Below, piece after piece: positions 53,623-63,796 of a stretch of DNA of 64,000 bases. This stretch comes from Marinobacterium ramblicola (GTDB lineage Bacteria > Pseudomonadota > Gammaproteobacteria > Pseudomonadales > Balneatricaceae). A model generated the notes under the pieces. That model was not told the DNA's origin and searched no databases. It worked only from the letters and a program-made list of their open reading frames with translations. How positions within the stretch are numbered: position 1 is the first letter of the stretch; each line of letters begins with the position of its first letter. Made by a program: the position numbers and the translations under genes. The stretch spans positions 62,001-126,000 of the forward strand of contig NZ_JAHREP010000013.1 in the NCBI RefSeq assembly GCF_019084545.1. The letters run 5' to 3'.

Positions 53623-54417
53623 CTACTGCTCGGGCTCTTTTGGCGCACCCTCACCGCCGGACCTCTTGTTCATCCAACGGTTGATCATATCGATCGGTAG
53701 CGGGAACACGATGGTGTGGCTATTCTGCCCGGATCCGGTAATTTCGGTCAGGGTCTGCATATAACGCAGTTGCAGGGCCTGGGGCTCCTCGGCCAGACAT
53801 TTGGCTGCGCCGAGCAGCTTTTCCGATGCTTCCAACTCGCCCATGGCGTGGATCACCTTGGCCCGCCGTGTACGCTCGGCCTCCGCCTGCTTGGCGATGG
53901 CGCGGATCATGCTCTCGTCAAGATCGACATGCTTGATCTCCACGTTGGCCACCTTGATCCCCCAGGCATCGGTCTGCTTGTCCAGAATCTGCTGGATATC
54001 GGCGTTGAGCTTGTCGCGCCCGGCCAGCATGTCATCCAGCTCATGCTGGCCCAACACCGACCTCAGTGTGGTCTGCGAGAGCTGACTGGTCGCTTCCAGA
54101 AAGTTCTCCACATGGATGATCGCCCGTTCGGGATCGACCACACGGAAATAGATCACGGCGTTGACCTTGACCGACACGTTATCGCGCGAGATCACATCCT
54201 GAGTCGGCACATCCATCACCACGGTACGCAGATCCACCCTGACGATCTGCTGGATCACCGGGATCACGATGATCAGCCCTGGCCCTTTGACCTTGTAGAA
54301 ACGCCCCAACAGAAAGATCACACCACGCTCATATTCACGCAGGATGCGGAACATGGAGAGCAACAGCAGCACCACCAGCACAACGACGGTGATGACAAAA
54401 TAGGGTAAGCCGATCAT
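53623..54417 (-). CDS. Slipin / SPFH-family protein
   Basis: 264 residues from the ATG at 54417, seven bases after a GGAGG that lies inside the end of the preceding NfeD gene; a TTG at 54423 is possible but less likely. Membrane anchor ([17 protein letters not shown]), then [22 protein letters not shown] and [17 protein letters not shown], with the coiled [23 protein letters not shown]. It belongs to the slipin group (PH1511-like). The long NfeD protease upstream is its usual partner and may cleave its C-terminus. Confidence 0.92.
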   Translation of the reverse strand: MIGLPYFVITVVVLVVLLLLSMFRILREYERGVIFLLGRFYKVKGPGLIIVIPVIQQIVRVDLRTVVMDVPTQDVISRDNVSVKVNAVIYFRVVDPERAIIHVENFLEATSQLSQTTLRSVLGQHELDDMLAGRDKLNADIQQILDKQTDAWGIKVANVEIKHVDLDESMIRAIAKQAEAERTRRAKVIHAMGELEASEKLLGAAKCLAEEPQALQLRYMQTLTEITGSGQNSHTIVFPLPIDMINRWMNKRSGGEGAPKEPEQ

Positions 54418-54419
54418 CC

Positions 54420-55814
54420 TCAAGCCTCCAACTTGTCTACGACAAGGGTTAATCCATCGATCTCGCGCACGCGCACCCTATCGCCCACCTGCAGCGGATC
54501 GGCACAGCGAACGGTCCAGAGCTCTCCTTCAAAACGCGCCAATACCCGGTCATCATAGATCTGCTCGACGGTCACGCAACGGTCATGACCCGATTCAACG
54601 CGATAGCCGCGGGGCCTGCGCTGAGCCCGCAACGCCATGCCCAACACAGCGAACAGCACCGCCCCGGTGGTCACGGCCAGCGCCACGATCACCGGCATCG
54701 CGATCTGGTAGGCGGGCAGCTCGGTGTCCATCAGGATGATCGAGCCGACCACGAACGCCACCAGCCCGCCCACGCCGAGTACGCCGAAACTGGGCATGGT
54801 CGCCTCGGCGGCGATCAACCCCACGCCGAGCAGCATCAACCCCAACCCGGCGTAGCTGACCGGCAGGATCTGGAACGCATAGAGCGCCACCAGCAGACAG
54901 ATGGCACCCAATACGCCCGGCACCCCGAAACCGGGGTTGGAGAACTCGAAGATCAGCCCGTACAGGCCGATCAGCATCAGCACATAAGCCACGTTGGGGT
55001 TGGTGATGACGGCGAGGAACTCACTTCGCCAGTCGGGATCAAGGACGAACAGCGGCGCGGAAGCAAGATCCAGACTGACCTCCCGGCCCTGCACATTCAC
55101 CGTCCTATCGGCGATTTCGCTCAGCAATGCCGGGATATCGGCTGCGATCAGATCGATGACATTGAGCTTGAGCGCGTCGTTCGCGGTCAAACTAACACCC
55201 TCCCGTACCGCCTGTTCGGCCCAGTCCGCATTACGCCCGCGCAGCTCGGCCAGGCCGCGGATGTAGGCGACGGCATCGTTGGTGACCTTGCGCTCCATCG
55301 CCGAACCGGGCTCGTGGGTTGCCCCGTTGCCCTGTTCCGGCCGGTTACCAGGATCCTGCTCGCCCCCGTCAGGCGACGGGCTCATAGGGGTACCGATCGA
55401 CACCGGCGTTGCGGCGCCAAGATTGGTAGCGGGCGCCATGGCCGCCACGTGGCAGGCGTAAAGCAGAAAAGTGCCGGCACTCGCTGCGCGAGCACCGCCT
55501 GGAGATACATAGCCGATCACCGGAATCGGCGAGGCCAGCACCGCCGAAATCATCTGCCGCATCGACTGGTCCAAACCGCCGGGGGTGTTGATCTTGAGCA
55601 GCACTGCGCGGGCATTGCCCGCAGCGGCTGCGCCAAGCCCACGGCTGACATAATCCGCGGTCGCAGGTCCCACCACACCGTCAAGAGACAGCACCCAAAG
55701 CGCTCCGGCAGGTGCACCCTCCTCTTCGGCGGCCGACGCACGCTCAGGCAGCTGCAAACCGACCGCAATCAGCAGCACGCACAGCAGTCGCAACCCTCTG
55801 CATATTCTGTTCAT
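54420..55814 (-). CDS. Long NfeD family membrane serine protease
   Basis: 464 residues. Signal peptide, ClpP-class protease domain (about 35-240) with catalytic Ser112 in ARAASAGTF and Lys176 in MERKVTND, then four to five membrane helices (about 245-390) and a C-terminal OB-fold. A Gly/Pro-rich loop at about 143-171 ([19 protein letters not shown]) lies between the two catalytic residues. The family cuts hydrophobic C-termini of stomatin-type partners. Its stop lies two bases before the slipin start, so the two are co-translated. Confidence 0.92.
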   Translation of the reverse strand: MNRICRGLRLLCVLLIAVGLQLPERASAAEEEGAPAGALWVLSLDGVVGPATADYVSRGLGAAAAGNARAVLLKINTPGGLDQSMRQMISAVLASPIPVIGYVSPGGARAASAGTFLLYACHVAAMAPATNLGAATPVSIGTPMSPSPDGGEQDPGNRPEQGNGATHEPGSAMERKVTNDAVAYIRGLAELRGRNADWAEQAVREGVSLTANDALKLNVIDLIAADIPALLSEIADRTVNVQGREVSLDLASAPLFVLDPDWRSEFLAVITNPNVAYVLMLIGLYGLIFEFSNPGFGVPGVLGAICLLVALYAFQILPVSYAGLGLMLLGVGLIAAEATMPSFGVLGVGGLVAFVVGSIILMDTELPAYQIAMPVIVALAVTTGAVLFAVLGMALRAQRRPRGYRVESGHDRCVTVEQIYDDRVLARFEGELWTVRCADPLQVGDRVRVREIDGLTLVVDKLEA

Positions 55815-55935
55815 ACCCGCTCCCTGCAGCCGCGCGAAACGCGATGGCTACCGTGGCTTTGGTTTCAGTATAGAAGAGGTCTGTCAGCCTGTTCTCGGAT
55901 CGAGTCGGATGATCCGAGAGGAGTTTTTGGAAACG

Positions 55936-56664
55936 CTAGAAAGAGGATGCGATGGAATCGGTATACAACCGACGGCAGGGGCCGCGATAGAGTGCAGTAT
56001 CGGGAGTGGGCTGCCGGTTATCCACGCTAACCAGAAACCTCTTGGTCTCCTTCAGGACATGCCAGCGCTCCGGTGGAACGGATAATTCGGTGTCACTCGA
56101 CACTATTCGGCCAAGAAATTGAGGGCTTTCGCCTTCCCCTATCTGGCCCCATAAATACAGCATCCGCGTCGTATCCTGCCCGTCCATATCGCTCCATTGA
56201 GCAACCAGGCGCGACCATCCAACCTGCTCACTCTGAAATCCGCTAACGATCAGTACTACCTCGCCATTCTGGTAACGAAGTGGCGCGATAAACGTAGGCA
56301 GAGCCTCCTGAGCCGGACGAACGTAAATCCACAGCGCCAGCAACAGCGCGCAGCCGGTCGTCATCACTGCGGCCAGACGCCAGGGCCAGACCCTTTGCCA
56401 GAACGGGAGAGATGCTTGCCTGGCGGGTTGGATTCGATGGTTTATCGACGCCCAAACCCGAGCCGGCGGCGGTATCGGCGGCAGCTCCTCCTGCAACGGC
56501 ACCAGCGCTTCCATCCAGCAGCGTACCGCTGAAGCCAGGCATGGTTCACGACAACAAAGAGCCTCAAGGCGTCGTCGACAAGCCGGTGTCATATCACCGG
56601 CCACATACCGTGCCGCCAATGCATCACACAGGCTCTTGTCCTGATATCTCACTGTTCCAGACAT
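55936..56664 (-). CDS. Anti-sigma factor (RskA-like)
   Basis: 242 residues. The N-terminal part (SLCDALAARYVAGDMTPACRRRLEALCCREPCLASAVRCW) is a helical anti-sigma domain resembling RskA/ChrR-type zinc-finger-like domains, though the typical HXXXCXXC is not clear. A single membrane helix (about 96-114, LAAVMTTGCALLLALWIYV) leads to a periplasmic domain of about 125 residues. It overlaps the end of the ECF sigma gene by 16 bases, the usual sigma/anti-sigma arrangement. It should hold the sigma factor at the membrane until an envelope signal arrives. Confidence 0.8.
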   Translation of the reverse strand: MSGTVRYQDKSLCDALAARYVAGDMTPACRRRLEALCCREPCLASAVRCWMEALVPLQEELPPIPPPARVWASINHRIQPARQASLPFWQRVWPWRLAAVMTTGCALLLALWIYVRPAQEALPTFIAPLRYQNGEVVLIVSGFQSEQVGWSRLVAQWSDMDGQDTTRMLYLWGQIGEGESPQFLGRIVSSDTELSVPPERWHVLKETKRFLVSVDNRQPTPDTALYRGPCRRLYTDSIASSF

Positions 56665-57206
56665 CGCTTCAACTCCATCAGACCACGCCTGATCGACGAT
56701 TTGATCGTGCCCAAGGGTTGCGCCAGCCGTGTCTGCAACTCATGGTGGCTAAAACCGTGCACATAGCTGAGAACAATAAGCCGACGCACACCCGGCTTAA
56801 GATGACGCAGACACCTGTACAGCACCCTTTCCCCCCCGGACGACTCCGGAGAAATATCGGCTACCAGACTGTCCTCCAGTGGCGAAATATCATCGAAAAT
56901 CCTGCCCTCTCGCACTTTTCGACGCCGCGAATCCAACGCCAGATTACGTGCAATAACACATAACCAACCCCACGCCGAGCCCTGACCATAGAACTGCCCG
57001 GCCTGATACCAGACTTTCAAGTACAGCTCCTGCAGCAGGTCGGCACTCGCCCCTTCGTCCTGCAGAATCCGCAACATCAATCCCATCAGCCGGGCACTGG
57101 TCAAACCATACAGCCGCTCCATCGCCTGCACGTCTCGCTGCTGTGCGATGCGCTTTAACAGCGGAGATAGTTCCAATTGCCAATTGGGCGTTTCAGGCAG
57201 GTTCAT
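56649..57206 (-). CDS. ECF sigma factor (SigK-like)
   Basis: 185 residues from the ATG at 57206, chosen for GGGAGG just upstream. Region 2 (RLYGLTSARLMGLMLRILQDEGASADLLQELYLKVWYQAGQF...GWLCVIARNLALDSRRR) and region 4 (VLSYVHGFSHHELQTRLAQPLGTIKSSIRRGLMELKRCL) are complete. The GTIKSSIRRGL recognition helix is of the SigK/RskA group. The anti-sigma gene overlaps its end. Target promoters are not evident; the small lipoprotein upstream is the first candidate. Confidence 0.93.
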   Translation of the reverse strand: MNLPETPNWQLELSPLLKRIAQQRDVQAMERLYGLTSARLMGLMLRILQDEGASADLLQELYLKVWYQAGQFYGQGSAWGWLCVIARNLALDSRRRKVREGRIFDDISPLEDSLVADISPESSGGERVLYRCLRHLKPGVRRLIVLSYVHGFSHHELQTRLAQPLGTIKSSIRRGLMELKRCLEQ

Positions 57207-57317
57207 GGGCCTCCCGTCATCAGGCCGGTTTTCCTGTGGCTGTGACGGGAAGTATAGAGTGATATTACTCACGCAAGTGCCTCGGTCTCGGTTCGGGTGC
57301 CGACTTTATGAGTCGAA

Positions 57318-57461
57318 TTACCTTTGACTACCTTGATCATGGTTGTAATACATTGAACCGCCCGGACTCCAGACGCCGCCGTCGAAACCACTTGACGATG
57401 GGTTCGAACTGCACCCTGCAAGGGCAGCGATCACTACCACGGCTAACATCAGTCTTTTCAT
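57318..57461 (-). CDS. Small lipoprotein, hidden short gene
   Basis: 47 residues: MKRLMLAVVVIAALAGCSSN then PSSSGFDGGVWSPGGSMYYN and a short tail HDQGSQR. The charged start, hydrophobic core and lipobox LAGC are a complete type II signal peptide, so a mature lipoprotein of about 31 residues with Cys17 as lipid anchor is expected. AAGGGTGAAGACA before the ATG at 57461 gives a ribosome site. It lies 111 bases upstream of the ECF sigma gene on the same strand. I do not recognise the family. It could be a regulon member or a signal input of the sigma/anti-sigma pair. Confidence 0.75.
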   Translation of the reverse strand: MKRLMLAVVVIAALAGCSSNPSSSGFDGGVWSPGGSMYYNHDQGSQR

Positions 57462-57923
57462 TGTCTTCACCCTTTTCCTTTATCTGGATTTACGGGATCG
57501 ACCCCGACTCCCTTCGCTCGACACCGAATTGGATTGACTCCCTCAGAGAACATCCCTGCGCCCTATATTTACTAGACGCCACCGACCGACGACTGGATGC
57601 ATCAAAGTAAGAATTAATTGTTATCTTTCGCCCAGGGTCCGTGGCTGGTATACATAGGTATGGCCAATGGGCGGTAGATTTTGGGCGGGAACTCGCGAAA
57701 GAGGCCTGAACAATAAAGCAGTAAGCACTTCCCCCGTTCGCGACAACTGGCTTGCATATTGCAGAGTCGAACTACTTGTTTCAGACGACGTCAGGAGTAT
57801 CAGCATTCATCACCAGGCTTGGGTCAACCACTCCCCGGCCGCTTCCAAAACGCTAAATAGAACAGGGCTTCGGACAGCCAGGTTCGACGCCTAATAACAG
57901 TTACTGTCGACGATGGGCTCAGC
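57462..57923. other. Intergenic region, nothing assigned
   Basis: This 462-base gap between the divergent lipoprotein and ATP-grasp genes must hold both promoters. I see no gene, long repeat or obvious -35/-10 pair. Short open frames here have no ribosome sites or protein-like composition. Confidence 0.45.
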
Positions 57924-59378
57924 ATGAGTATGGATTGGAAGAGATACGAACCTCAGGATTTCTTTGACGAACTGATCACCCCCAACGGCAATCCCCGCGC
58001 CCCGGCCCGACGATTGATCTCCTACCTCGGCTCACTGAGCGACGAGGAGCTGGAGACCCGCCGCCAGATGGCAGAAGCGACGATTCAGGAGATGGGGATC
58101 AGCTTCACCGTATACACCGAGGAGGGCAACATAGACCGCGCCTGGCCCTTCGACATCATCCCGCGCACTATTTCGGCCCGCCAGTGGGCCACCACGGCCG
58201 CCGGCCTGAAACAGCGCCTGAAAGCGTTGAACATGTTCATCGATGACCTCTACCACGACCAGAACGTGATCAAGGACGGCATCATCCCCGAACATATCAT
58301 CACCGAATCGAAAAACTTCCGTCCCGAATGCGTCGGCATATCTCCCGCTTTCGGTGCATGGGCGCACATCTGCGGCACCGATCTGGTGCGTGCCGAGGAT
58401 GGCGAGTTCTACGTTCTCGAGGACAACCTGCGTGTGCCCTCCGGCGTCTCCTATATGCTGGAGAACCGCGGCATCACCAAGCGCGTGCTGCCGGAGCTGT
58501 TCGAGAAGGATCGCATCCTACCGGTGGACGACTACTGCGCCAACCTGTTCGACACACTGGTGTCACTCTCGCCGCGTAAGGTGAAAAAACCGGTGGTGGT
58601 GGTCTTGACCCCCGGCATCTTCAACTCCGCCTACTTCGAACACGCCTTCCTGGCCCAGCAGATGGGCGTGGAGCTGGTGGAGGGGTCGGATCTGGTGGTC
58701 AGCGACGATGAGTGTGTCTATATGCGCACGATCAGCGGCCTGGAGCGGGTCGACGTGATCTACCGCCGCATCGACGATCTCTTCCTCGATCCGGAGGTGT
58801 TTCGCAAGGACTCCGTGCTCGGCGTACCCGGACTGATGCGCGCCTGGCAGAAGGGCAAGGTCGCCCTGGCCAACGCGCCAGGTGCCGGCGTCGCCGACGA
58901 CAAGGTGGTGTACGCGTATGTACCGGCGATCATCCGCTACTATCTCAACGAGGAGCCGATCCTGAAAAACGTGGAAACCTTCCTCTGCGAAGACCCGGAA
59001 CAGCGCGAGTACGTACTCGCCAACCTGGACAAACTGGTGGTAAAACCGGCCAACGAATCCGGCGGCTACGGCATGCTGGTCGGCCCGCACTCGACCAAGA
59101 AGGACCAGGCCGCCTTTGCCAAGCTGATCAAGGAGAACCCGCGCAACTACATTGCCCAGCCGACGCTGAAACTCTCCACCGCACCGACCATCGTCGAGAA
59201 GGGCGCGCTGGAACCCCGCCATCTGGACCTGCGCCCGTTTATCCTGCAGGGCAAGGAGATGTACGTCACCACCGGCGGTCTGACCCGCGTGGCGATGCGC
59301 AAGGGATCACTGGTGGTCAACTCGTCGCAGGGCGGCGGTAGTAAAGACACCTGGATTGTCGAGACAGGGGAGGCTTGA
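57924..59378 (+). CDS. Circularly permuted ATP-grasp protein (DUF404/DUF407)
   Basis: 484 residues. Family segments include FFDELITPNGNPRAPARRL, RTISARQWATTAAGLKQRLKALNMFIDDLYHDQ, FYVLEDNLRVPSGVSYMLENR, VVVLTPGIFNSAYFEHAFLAQQMGVELVEGSDL and the ATP-binding KPANESGGYGMLVGP. Circularly permuted ATP-grasps of this type are predicted peptide or amide ligases, but their products are unknown. The alpha-E gene follows at once and the transglutaminase/DUF2126 gene after that. No signal peptide, so cytoplasmic. Confidence 0.93.
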   Translation: MSMDWKRYEPQDFFDELITPNGNPRAPARRLISYLGSLSDEELETRRQMAEATIQEMGISFTVYTEEGNIDRAWPFDIIPRTISARQWATTAAGLKQRLKALNMFIDDLYHDQNVIKDGIIPEHIITESKNFRPECVGISPAFGAWAHICGTDLVRAEDGEFYVLEDNLRVPSGVSYMLENRGITKRVLPELFEKDRILPVDDYCANLFDTLVSLSPRKVKKPVVVVLTPGIFNSAYFEHAFLAQQMGVELVEGSDLVVSDDECVYMRTISGLERVDVIYRRIDDLFLDPEVFRKDSVLGVPGLMRAWQKGKVALANAPGAGVADDKVVYAYVPAIIRYYLNEEPILKNVETFLCEDPEQREYVLANLDKLVVKPANESGGYGMLVGPHSTKKDQAAFAKLIKENPRNYIAQPTLKLSTAPTIVEKGALEPRHLDLRPFILQGKEMYVTTGGLTRVAMRKGSLVVNSSQGGGSKDTWIVETGEA

Positions 59379-59380
59379 TC

Positions 59381-60310
59381 ATGTTATCTACCGTTGCTGA
59401 GCGCCTGTACTGGATGGCGCGCTACCTTGAGCGCGTCGAAAACACCGCCCGTCTGGTCAGCGTCTATGACAAGCTGCTGTTCGACCTGCCCAACGAGATC
59501 AATATCGGCTGGTACAACCTGGTGGTGCTGAATAGCGCCACCGAGCTGTTCGAGGATCGCTACAAGAACCAGGACGAGCGTAACGTGGTCAAGTTCATGC
59601 TGGCCGACGATACCAACCCCAGCTCCATGCTGTCGGCGTTGAAGCTGGTGCGCGAAAATATCCGCACCTCCCGCGATGTGGTGCCGGCAGAAACCTGGGA
59701 ACAGGTCAACGAGCTCTACCTGTTCGCCCGTGACAATATCCAACAGGGGATCAACCGCAGCCGCCGTCATGAGTTCCTGTCCGATATCATCAAGAGTTGC
59801 CAGACCCTGTCCGGCCTGCTCTACGGCACCATGAGCCATGATGCCGGCTGGCAGTTCATGAAGCTGGGGCGCGATCTTGAGCGCGCCGATATGACCACCC
59901 GTCTTATCGATGCCGGCGCCTTCGCCCTGCTCGAGGTCAACGGCGACGCCAACCTCAACCTCAGGCAGATCGTCTGGGGCAACGTACTGCGCTCCGCCAG
60001 CGCCTACATGAGTTATCGCCGTACGGTGAAGGCCGCGGTATCGGGTCCAGAGGTCGCCGACTTCATGCTCAACGATCCTCACTTCCCGCGTGCCGTACAT
60101 TTCTGCCTGCTGCAGATCGATGTCGCGGCAGGCAAGCTGCCCAAGAGTGACAACGTGCGCAAGGTGCTGAAAGAGATCGACGCCAGTGCATTCCTGATCG
60201 AAACGGATCAGGACCTCGGCCAGGATTTCCGCGATTTCCTCAACCATCTGCAGGTACAGTTGGGCAAGTTGCATGAGGCGATCTACCAGACCTGGTTCCC
60301 CGTACCCTGA
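59381..60310 (+). CDS. Alpha-E domain protein (DUF403)
   Basis: 309 residues from the ATG at 59381, with GGGGAGG seven bases upstream; a TTG at 59375 is less likely. The all-helical protein begins MLSTVAERLYWMARYLERVENTARLVSVYD, the hallmark of the family, and contains RDLERADMTTRLIDAG and the ending EAIYQTWFPVP. Members always accompany circularly permuted ATP-grasps and may support the same ligation reaction. Two bases separate it from the ATP-grasp stop. Confidence 0.93.
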   Translation: MLSTVAERLYWMARYLERVENTARLVSVYDKLLFDLPNEINIGWYNLVVLNSATELFEDRYKNQDERNVVKFMLADDTNPSSMLSALKLVRENIRTSRDVVPAETWEQVNELYLFARDNIQQGINRSRRHEFLSDIIKSCQTLSGLLYGTMSHDAGWQFMKLGRDLERADMTTRLIDAGAFALLEVNGDANLNLRQIVWGNVLRSASAYMSYRRTVKAAVSGPEVADFMLNDPHFPRAVHFCLLQIDVAAGKLPKSDNVRKVLKEIDASAFLIETDQDLGQDFRDFLNHLQVQLGKLHEAIYQTWFPVP

Positions 60311-60324
60311 AGGACTAATAAGCC

Positions 60325-63300
60325 GTGACTATCCGCATAGCGATTCGACACTCGACCGAATACAGCTTCGATCGGGCGGTATCCCTCTCGCCGCACGTGT
60401 TACGGCTGAGACCGGCCGCCCATTCGCGCACCCATATCCACAGCTACAGCCTGAAGATCGAGCCGGAACAGCACTTCATCAACTGGCAGCAGGACCCGTT
60501 CGGCAACTACCTGGCACGGCTGGTGTTTCCGGAAAAAACCCGCAAGTTCAAGTTCGAGGTGGAAGTGATCGCCGACATGACGGTGATCAACCCGTTCGAC
60601 TTCTTTGTCGAGGACTATGCCGAGTACTACCCGTTCAAGTACGACGAGGCGCTGAAGAAGGAGCTGCAGCCCTATCTGGAAGTCGCCGAGGATGGCGACA
60701 GACTCAACGCTTGGGTCGACTGCGTATCGCGCGAGAAAACCCGCATCATCGACTTCCTGGTCAGCCTGAACCAGCGGCTGGAGAAGGAGATCGACTACGG
60801 CATCCGCCTGGAGCCGGGGGTGCAGAGCTGTGAGGAAACCCTGGAGCTGGCCAAGGGCTCCTGCCGCGACACCGGCTGGCTGCTGGTACAGATCCTGCGC
60901 AAGCTGGGCCTGGCCGCGCGCTTCGTGTCCGGCTATCTGGTACAGCTGAAACAGGACCAAGAGGCGCTGGACGGACCTTCGGGCGCGGCGGAGGATTTCA
61001 CCGACCTGCACGCCTGGTGCGAGGTCTACATTCCCGGCGCCGGCTGGGTCGGACTCGACCCCACCTCCGGCCTGTTCGCCGGCGAGGGCCATATCCCGCT
61101 GGCCTGCACCCCCTCCCCCGCTTCGGCGGCACCGGTCAGCGGCTACACCGACAAGTGCGAGGTGGAGTTCGCCTACGCCAATGAGGTGTTCCGGATCCAC
61201 GAAGATCCGCGCGTGACCAAACCCTACAGCGAGGAGCAGTGGGCCTGCATCGATGCGCTGGGCAAGGCGATCGACGCCGAGCTGACGGCGGGCGATGTAC
61301 GTCTGACCATGGGCGGCGAACCCACCTTCGTCTCCATCGACGATATGGACTCGGCGCAGTGGAACATTGAAGCCCTGGGTGACGACAAGCTCAGGTTGGC
61401 CAAGGACCTGCTGCTGCGCCTGCGCCAGCGTTTTGCCCCCACCGGGCTGCTGCACTACGGCCAGGGCAAGTGGTATCCCGGCGAAGAGGTGCCGCGCTGG
61501 GCACTGGGCTGCTACTGGCGCACCGATGGCGAACCGCTCTGGCACGACCCGAAGCTGCTGGCCCGGGTCGACAAGGACTACGGTCACGGCCTGGCCGAGG
61601 CGCAGTGGTTTATGAAAACCCTGTGTCAGCGCCTGGAGATCAGCCATAAGTACCTGATCGATGCATTCGAGGACAGCCTCTACTACCTGTGGCAGGAGCA
61701 GCAGCTACCGGTCAACGTGGATCCGCGCAAGTTCAACCTCAAGGACGATCTGGAGCGCAAACGGCTGGCCAGGCTGCTCGATCGCGGCCTGGATACACCC
61801 ACCGGCTATGTGCTGCCGCTGGGCTGGGACTATGGTTCCAGAAACGCGGGCAAACAAGGTTGGCGCTCCACCCCCTGGGAGCTGCGACGCGACCAGCTGA
61901 CGCTGATCCCCGGCGACTCGCCGCTGGGCTTCCGCCTGCCGCTGAATACCCTGCCCTGGGTGGCGCGCGATAAACTGGAGATCGAGCCCGAGCCCGACCC
62001 CTTCGCCGAAAAGCCTCCCCTGCCCGGCTATATGCCCTTTGCCGACATGACGCCGCCGGTTGAGCGCTCAAACAGTGCCGACCTGCGCCAGATGATGGCT
62101 GACGCCGCCGACGCCGAACACCCCGAGGGTCAGCCGCAGTGGACGGAAGTGGTCAAGACGGCGCTCTGTATCGAACCGCGCGACGGCCGGCTCCATCTGT
62201 TCCTGCCGCCGCTGAAACACCTTGAGCATTACGTTCTACTGATCAACGCCATCGAACATACCGCCGCCGAGCTCAACCTGCCGGTGGTGATCGAAGGCTA
62301 TGAGCCGCCCAAGGATCCGCGCCTGCAGAAGCTGCTGGTCACGCCCGATCCCGGCGTTATCGAGGTCAATATCCACCCGGCAGGAAGCTGGAACGAGTTG
62401 GTCGACAACACCACCGCACTCTACGAGGAGGCACGGCTGTCACGCCTGGGTACCGAGAAGTTCATGCTCGACGGCCGCCACGGCGGCACCGGCGGCGGCA
62501 ACCATGTCACCCTGGGTGGCATCACCCCGGCCGACAGTCCGCTGCTGCGCCGTCCCGACCTGCTGCGCTCGCTGGTCACCTACTGGCAGCACCATCCGGG
62601 GCTCTCCTACCTGTTCTCCGGCATGTTCATCGGTCCGACCAGTCAGGCGCCGCGCGTGGACGAGGGGCGTCACGAAGCGCTGTATGAACTGGAGATCGCC
62701 TTCCAGCAGATGCCGGACGGGATGATCGACCAGCCCTGGCTGGTGGACCGGCTGATGCGCAACCTGCTGGTGGATATCACCGGCAACACCCACCGCTCGG
62801 AGTTCTGTATCGACAAGCTATATGCACCGGGCACCGCATCCGGTCGCCAGGGGATCCTCGAGTTCCGCGGCTTCGAGATGCCTCCCCATGCGCAGATGTC
62901 GCTGGTGCAGGTACTGCTGCTGCGTGCCCTGGTGGCCCGGTTCTGGAAGGAGCCCTATAAAAAGCCGCTGGTGCGCTGGGGCACCGAGCTGCACGACCGC
63001 TTCATGCTGCCGCACTACGTCTGGTCCGACCTCAACGACGTGGTCAAGGATCTGCAGGCGCATGGTCTGCCGTTCCAGCTGGAGTGGCTGGCCCCGTTCG
63101 AGGAGTTCCGCTTCCCGCACTACGGCCGGGTGCAGATCGACGATATCCAGATCGAGCTGCGTTGGGCGGTGGAGCCCTGGCACGTACTGGGCGAGGAGAT
63201 CTCCAGCTTCGGTACGTCACGCTACGTCGACTCCTCGGTGGAGCGTCTGCAGGTGCGCCTGACTGGCCTCACCGACAGCCGCTACGTGCTGGCCTGCAAC

Positions 63301-63723
63301 GGCCGCCGGGTGCCGCTGAACAACACCGGCCGCCACGGCGAATATGTCGGCGGCGTGCGCTACCGCGCCTGGAACCCGCCCTCGGCGCTGCACCCGACCA
63401 TAGGCGTACACGCACCGCTGGTGTTCGATCTGATCGACACCTGGAACGGACACTCCATCGGCGGCTGCACCTATCATGTCAGCCATCCGGGCGGGCGCAG
63501 CTACGACACTCAGCCGGTCAACGCGTTCGAGGCGGAGTCCCGCCGCGTCAACCGGTTCTGGGATTACGGACATACGCCAGGTGCGGTAACGCCACCACCT
63601 TTCCACCAGGCACTACGCGAATTCTTCCCGCGCGAGGGCGGACCACGGCCGATGGCACCGCCGCCGGAGGAGCCGTCCAGCGAGTACCCCTACACCCTGG
63701 ATCTACGCCGGGGATTAGCCTGA
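60325..63723 (+). CDS. Transglutaminase-like protease fused to DUF2126
   Basis: 1132 residues with a GTG start and AAGGA upstream. Residues 1-300 form a bacterial transglutaminase-like domain with its N-terminal beta part; the triad is Cys180 (GSCRDTGW), His229 (DLHAWCEV) and Asp245 (GLDPTSGL). From about 310 to the end is the DUF2126 region (MGGEPTFVSIDD, LRLAKDLLLRLRQRFAPTGLLHYGQGKWYPGE, GGGNHVTLGG). DUF2126 is almost only found fused or adjacent to these transglutaminases and is of unknown function. Together with the ATP-grasp and alpha-E genes it forms the conserved cluster predicted to make and cleave a peptide-like product. Confidence 0.93.
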   Translation: MTIRIAIRHSTEYSFDRAVSLSPHVLRLRPAAHSRTHIHSYSLKIEPEQHFINWQQDPFGNYLARLVFPEKTRKFKFEVEVIADMTVINPFDFFVEDYAEYYPFKYDEALKKELQPYLEVAEDGDRLNAWVDCVSREKTRIIDFLVSLNQRLEKEIDYGIRLEPGVQSCEETLELAKGSCRDTGWLLVQILRKLGLAARFVSGYLVQLKQDQEALDGPSGAAEDFTDLHAWCEVYIPGAGWVGLDPTSGLFAGEGHIPLACTPSPASAAPVSGYTDKCEVEFAYANEVFRIHEDPRVTKPYSEEQWACIDALGKAIDAELTAGDVRLTMGGEPTFVSIDDMDSAQWNIEALGDDKLRLAKDLLLRLRQRFAPTGLLHYGQGKWYPGEEVPRWALGCYWRTDGEPLWHDPKLLARVDKDYGHGLAEAQWFMKTLCQRLEISHKYLIDAFEDSLYYLWQEQQLPVNVDPRKFNLKDDLERKRLARLLDRGLDTPTGYVLPLGWDYGSRNAGKQGWRSTPWELRRDQLTLIPGDSPLGFRLPLNTLPWVARDKLEIEPEPDPFAEKPPLPGYMPFADMTPPVERSNSADLRQMMADAADAEHPEGQPQWTEVVKTALCIEPRDGRLHLFLPPLKHLEHYVLLINAIEHTAAELNLPVVIEGYEPPKDPRLQKLLVTPDPGVIEVNIHPAGSWNELVDNTTALYEEARLSRLGTEKFMLDGRHGGTGGGNHVTLGGITPADSPLLRRPDLLRSLVTYWQHHPGLSYLFSGMFIGPTSQAPRVDEGRHEALYELEIAFQQMPDGMIDQPWLVDRLMRNLLVDITGNTHRSEFCIDKLYAPGTASGRQGILEFRGFEMPPHAQMSLVQVLLLRALVARFWKEPYKKPLVRWGTELHDRFMLPHYVWSDLNDVVKDLQAHGLPFQLEWLAPFEEFRFPHYGRVQIDDIQIELRWAVEPWHVLGEEISSFGTSRYVDSSVERLQVRLTGLTDSRYVLACNGRRVPLNNTGRHGEYVGGVRYRAWNPPSALHPTIGVHAPLVFDLIDTWNGHSIGGCTYHVSHPGGRSYDTQPVNAFEAESRRVNRFWDYGHTPGAVTPPPFHQALREFFPREGGPRPMAPPPEEPSSEYPYTLDLRRGLA

Positions 63724-63796
63724 TCGGGGCAAATCCCCTATGATTGACGCCCGCGACAGCGGGTCCTTCATATCGCAACAGAGTTGAGTCGATCAC

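Noticed and set aside
57398-57425. GGTTCGAACT-like sequence resembling a tRNA T-arm
   Set aside because: It lies inside the small lipoprotein gene and no acceptor or anticodon stem surrounds it.
57308-57610. 100-codon plus-strand frame in the gap before the ATP-grasp gene
   Set aside because: It overlaps the minus-strand lipoprotein, has no ribosome site and has unnatural composition.
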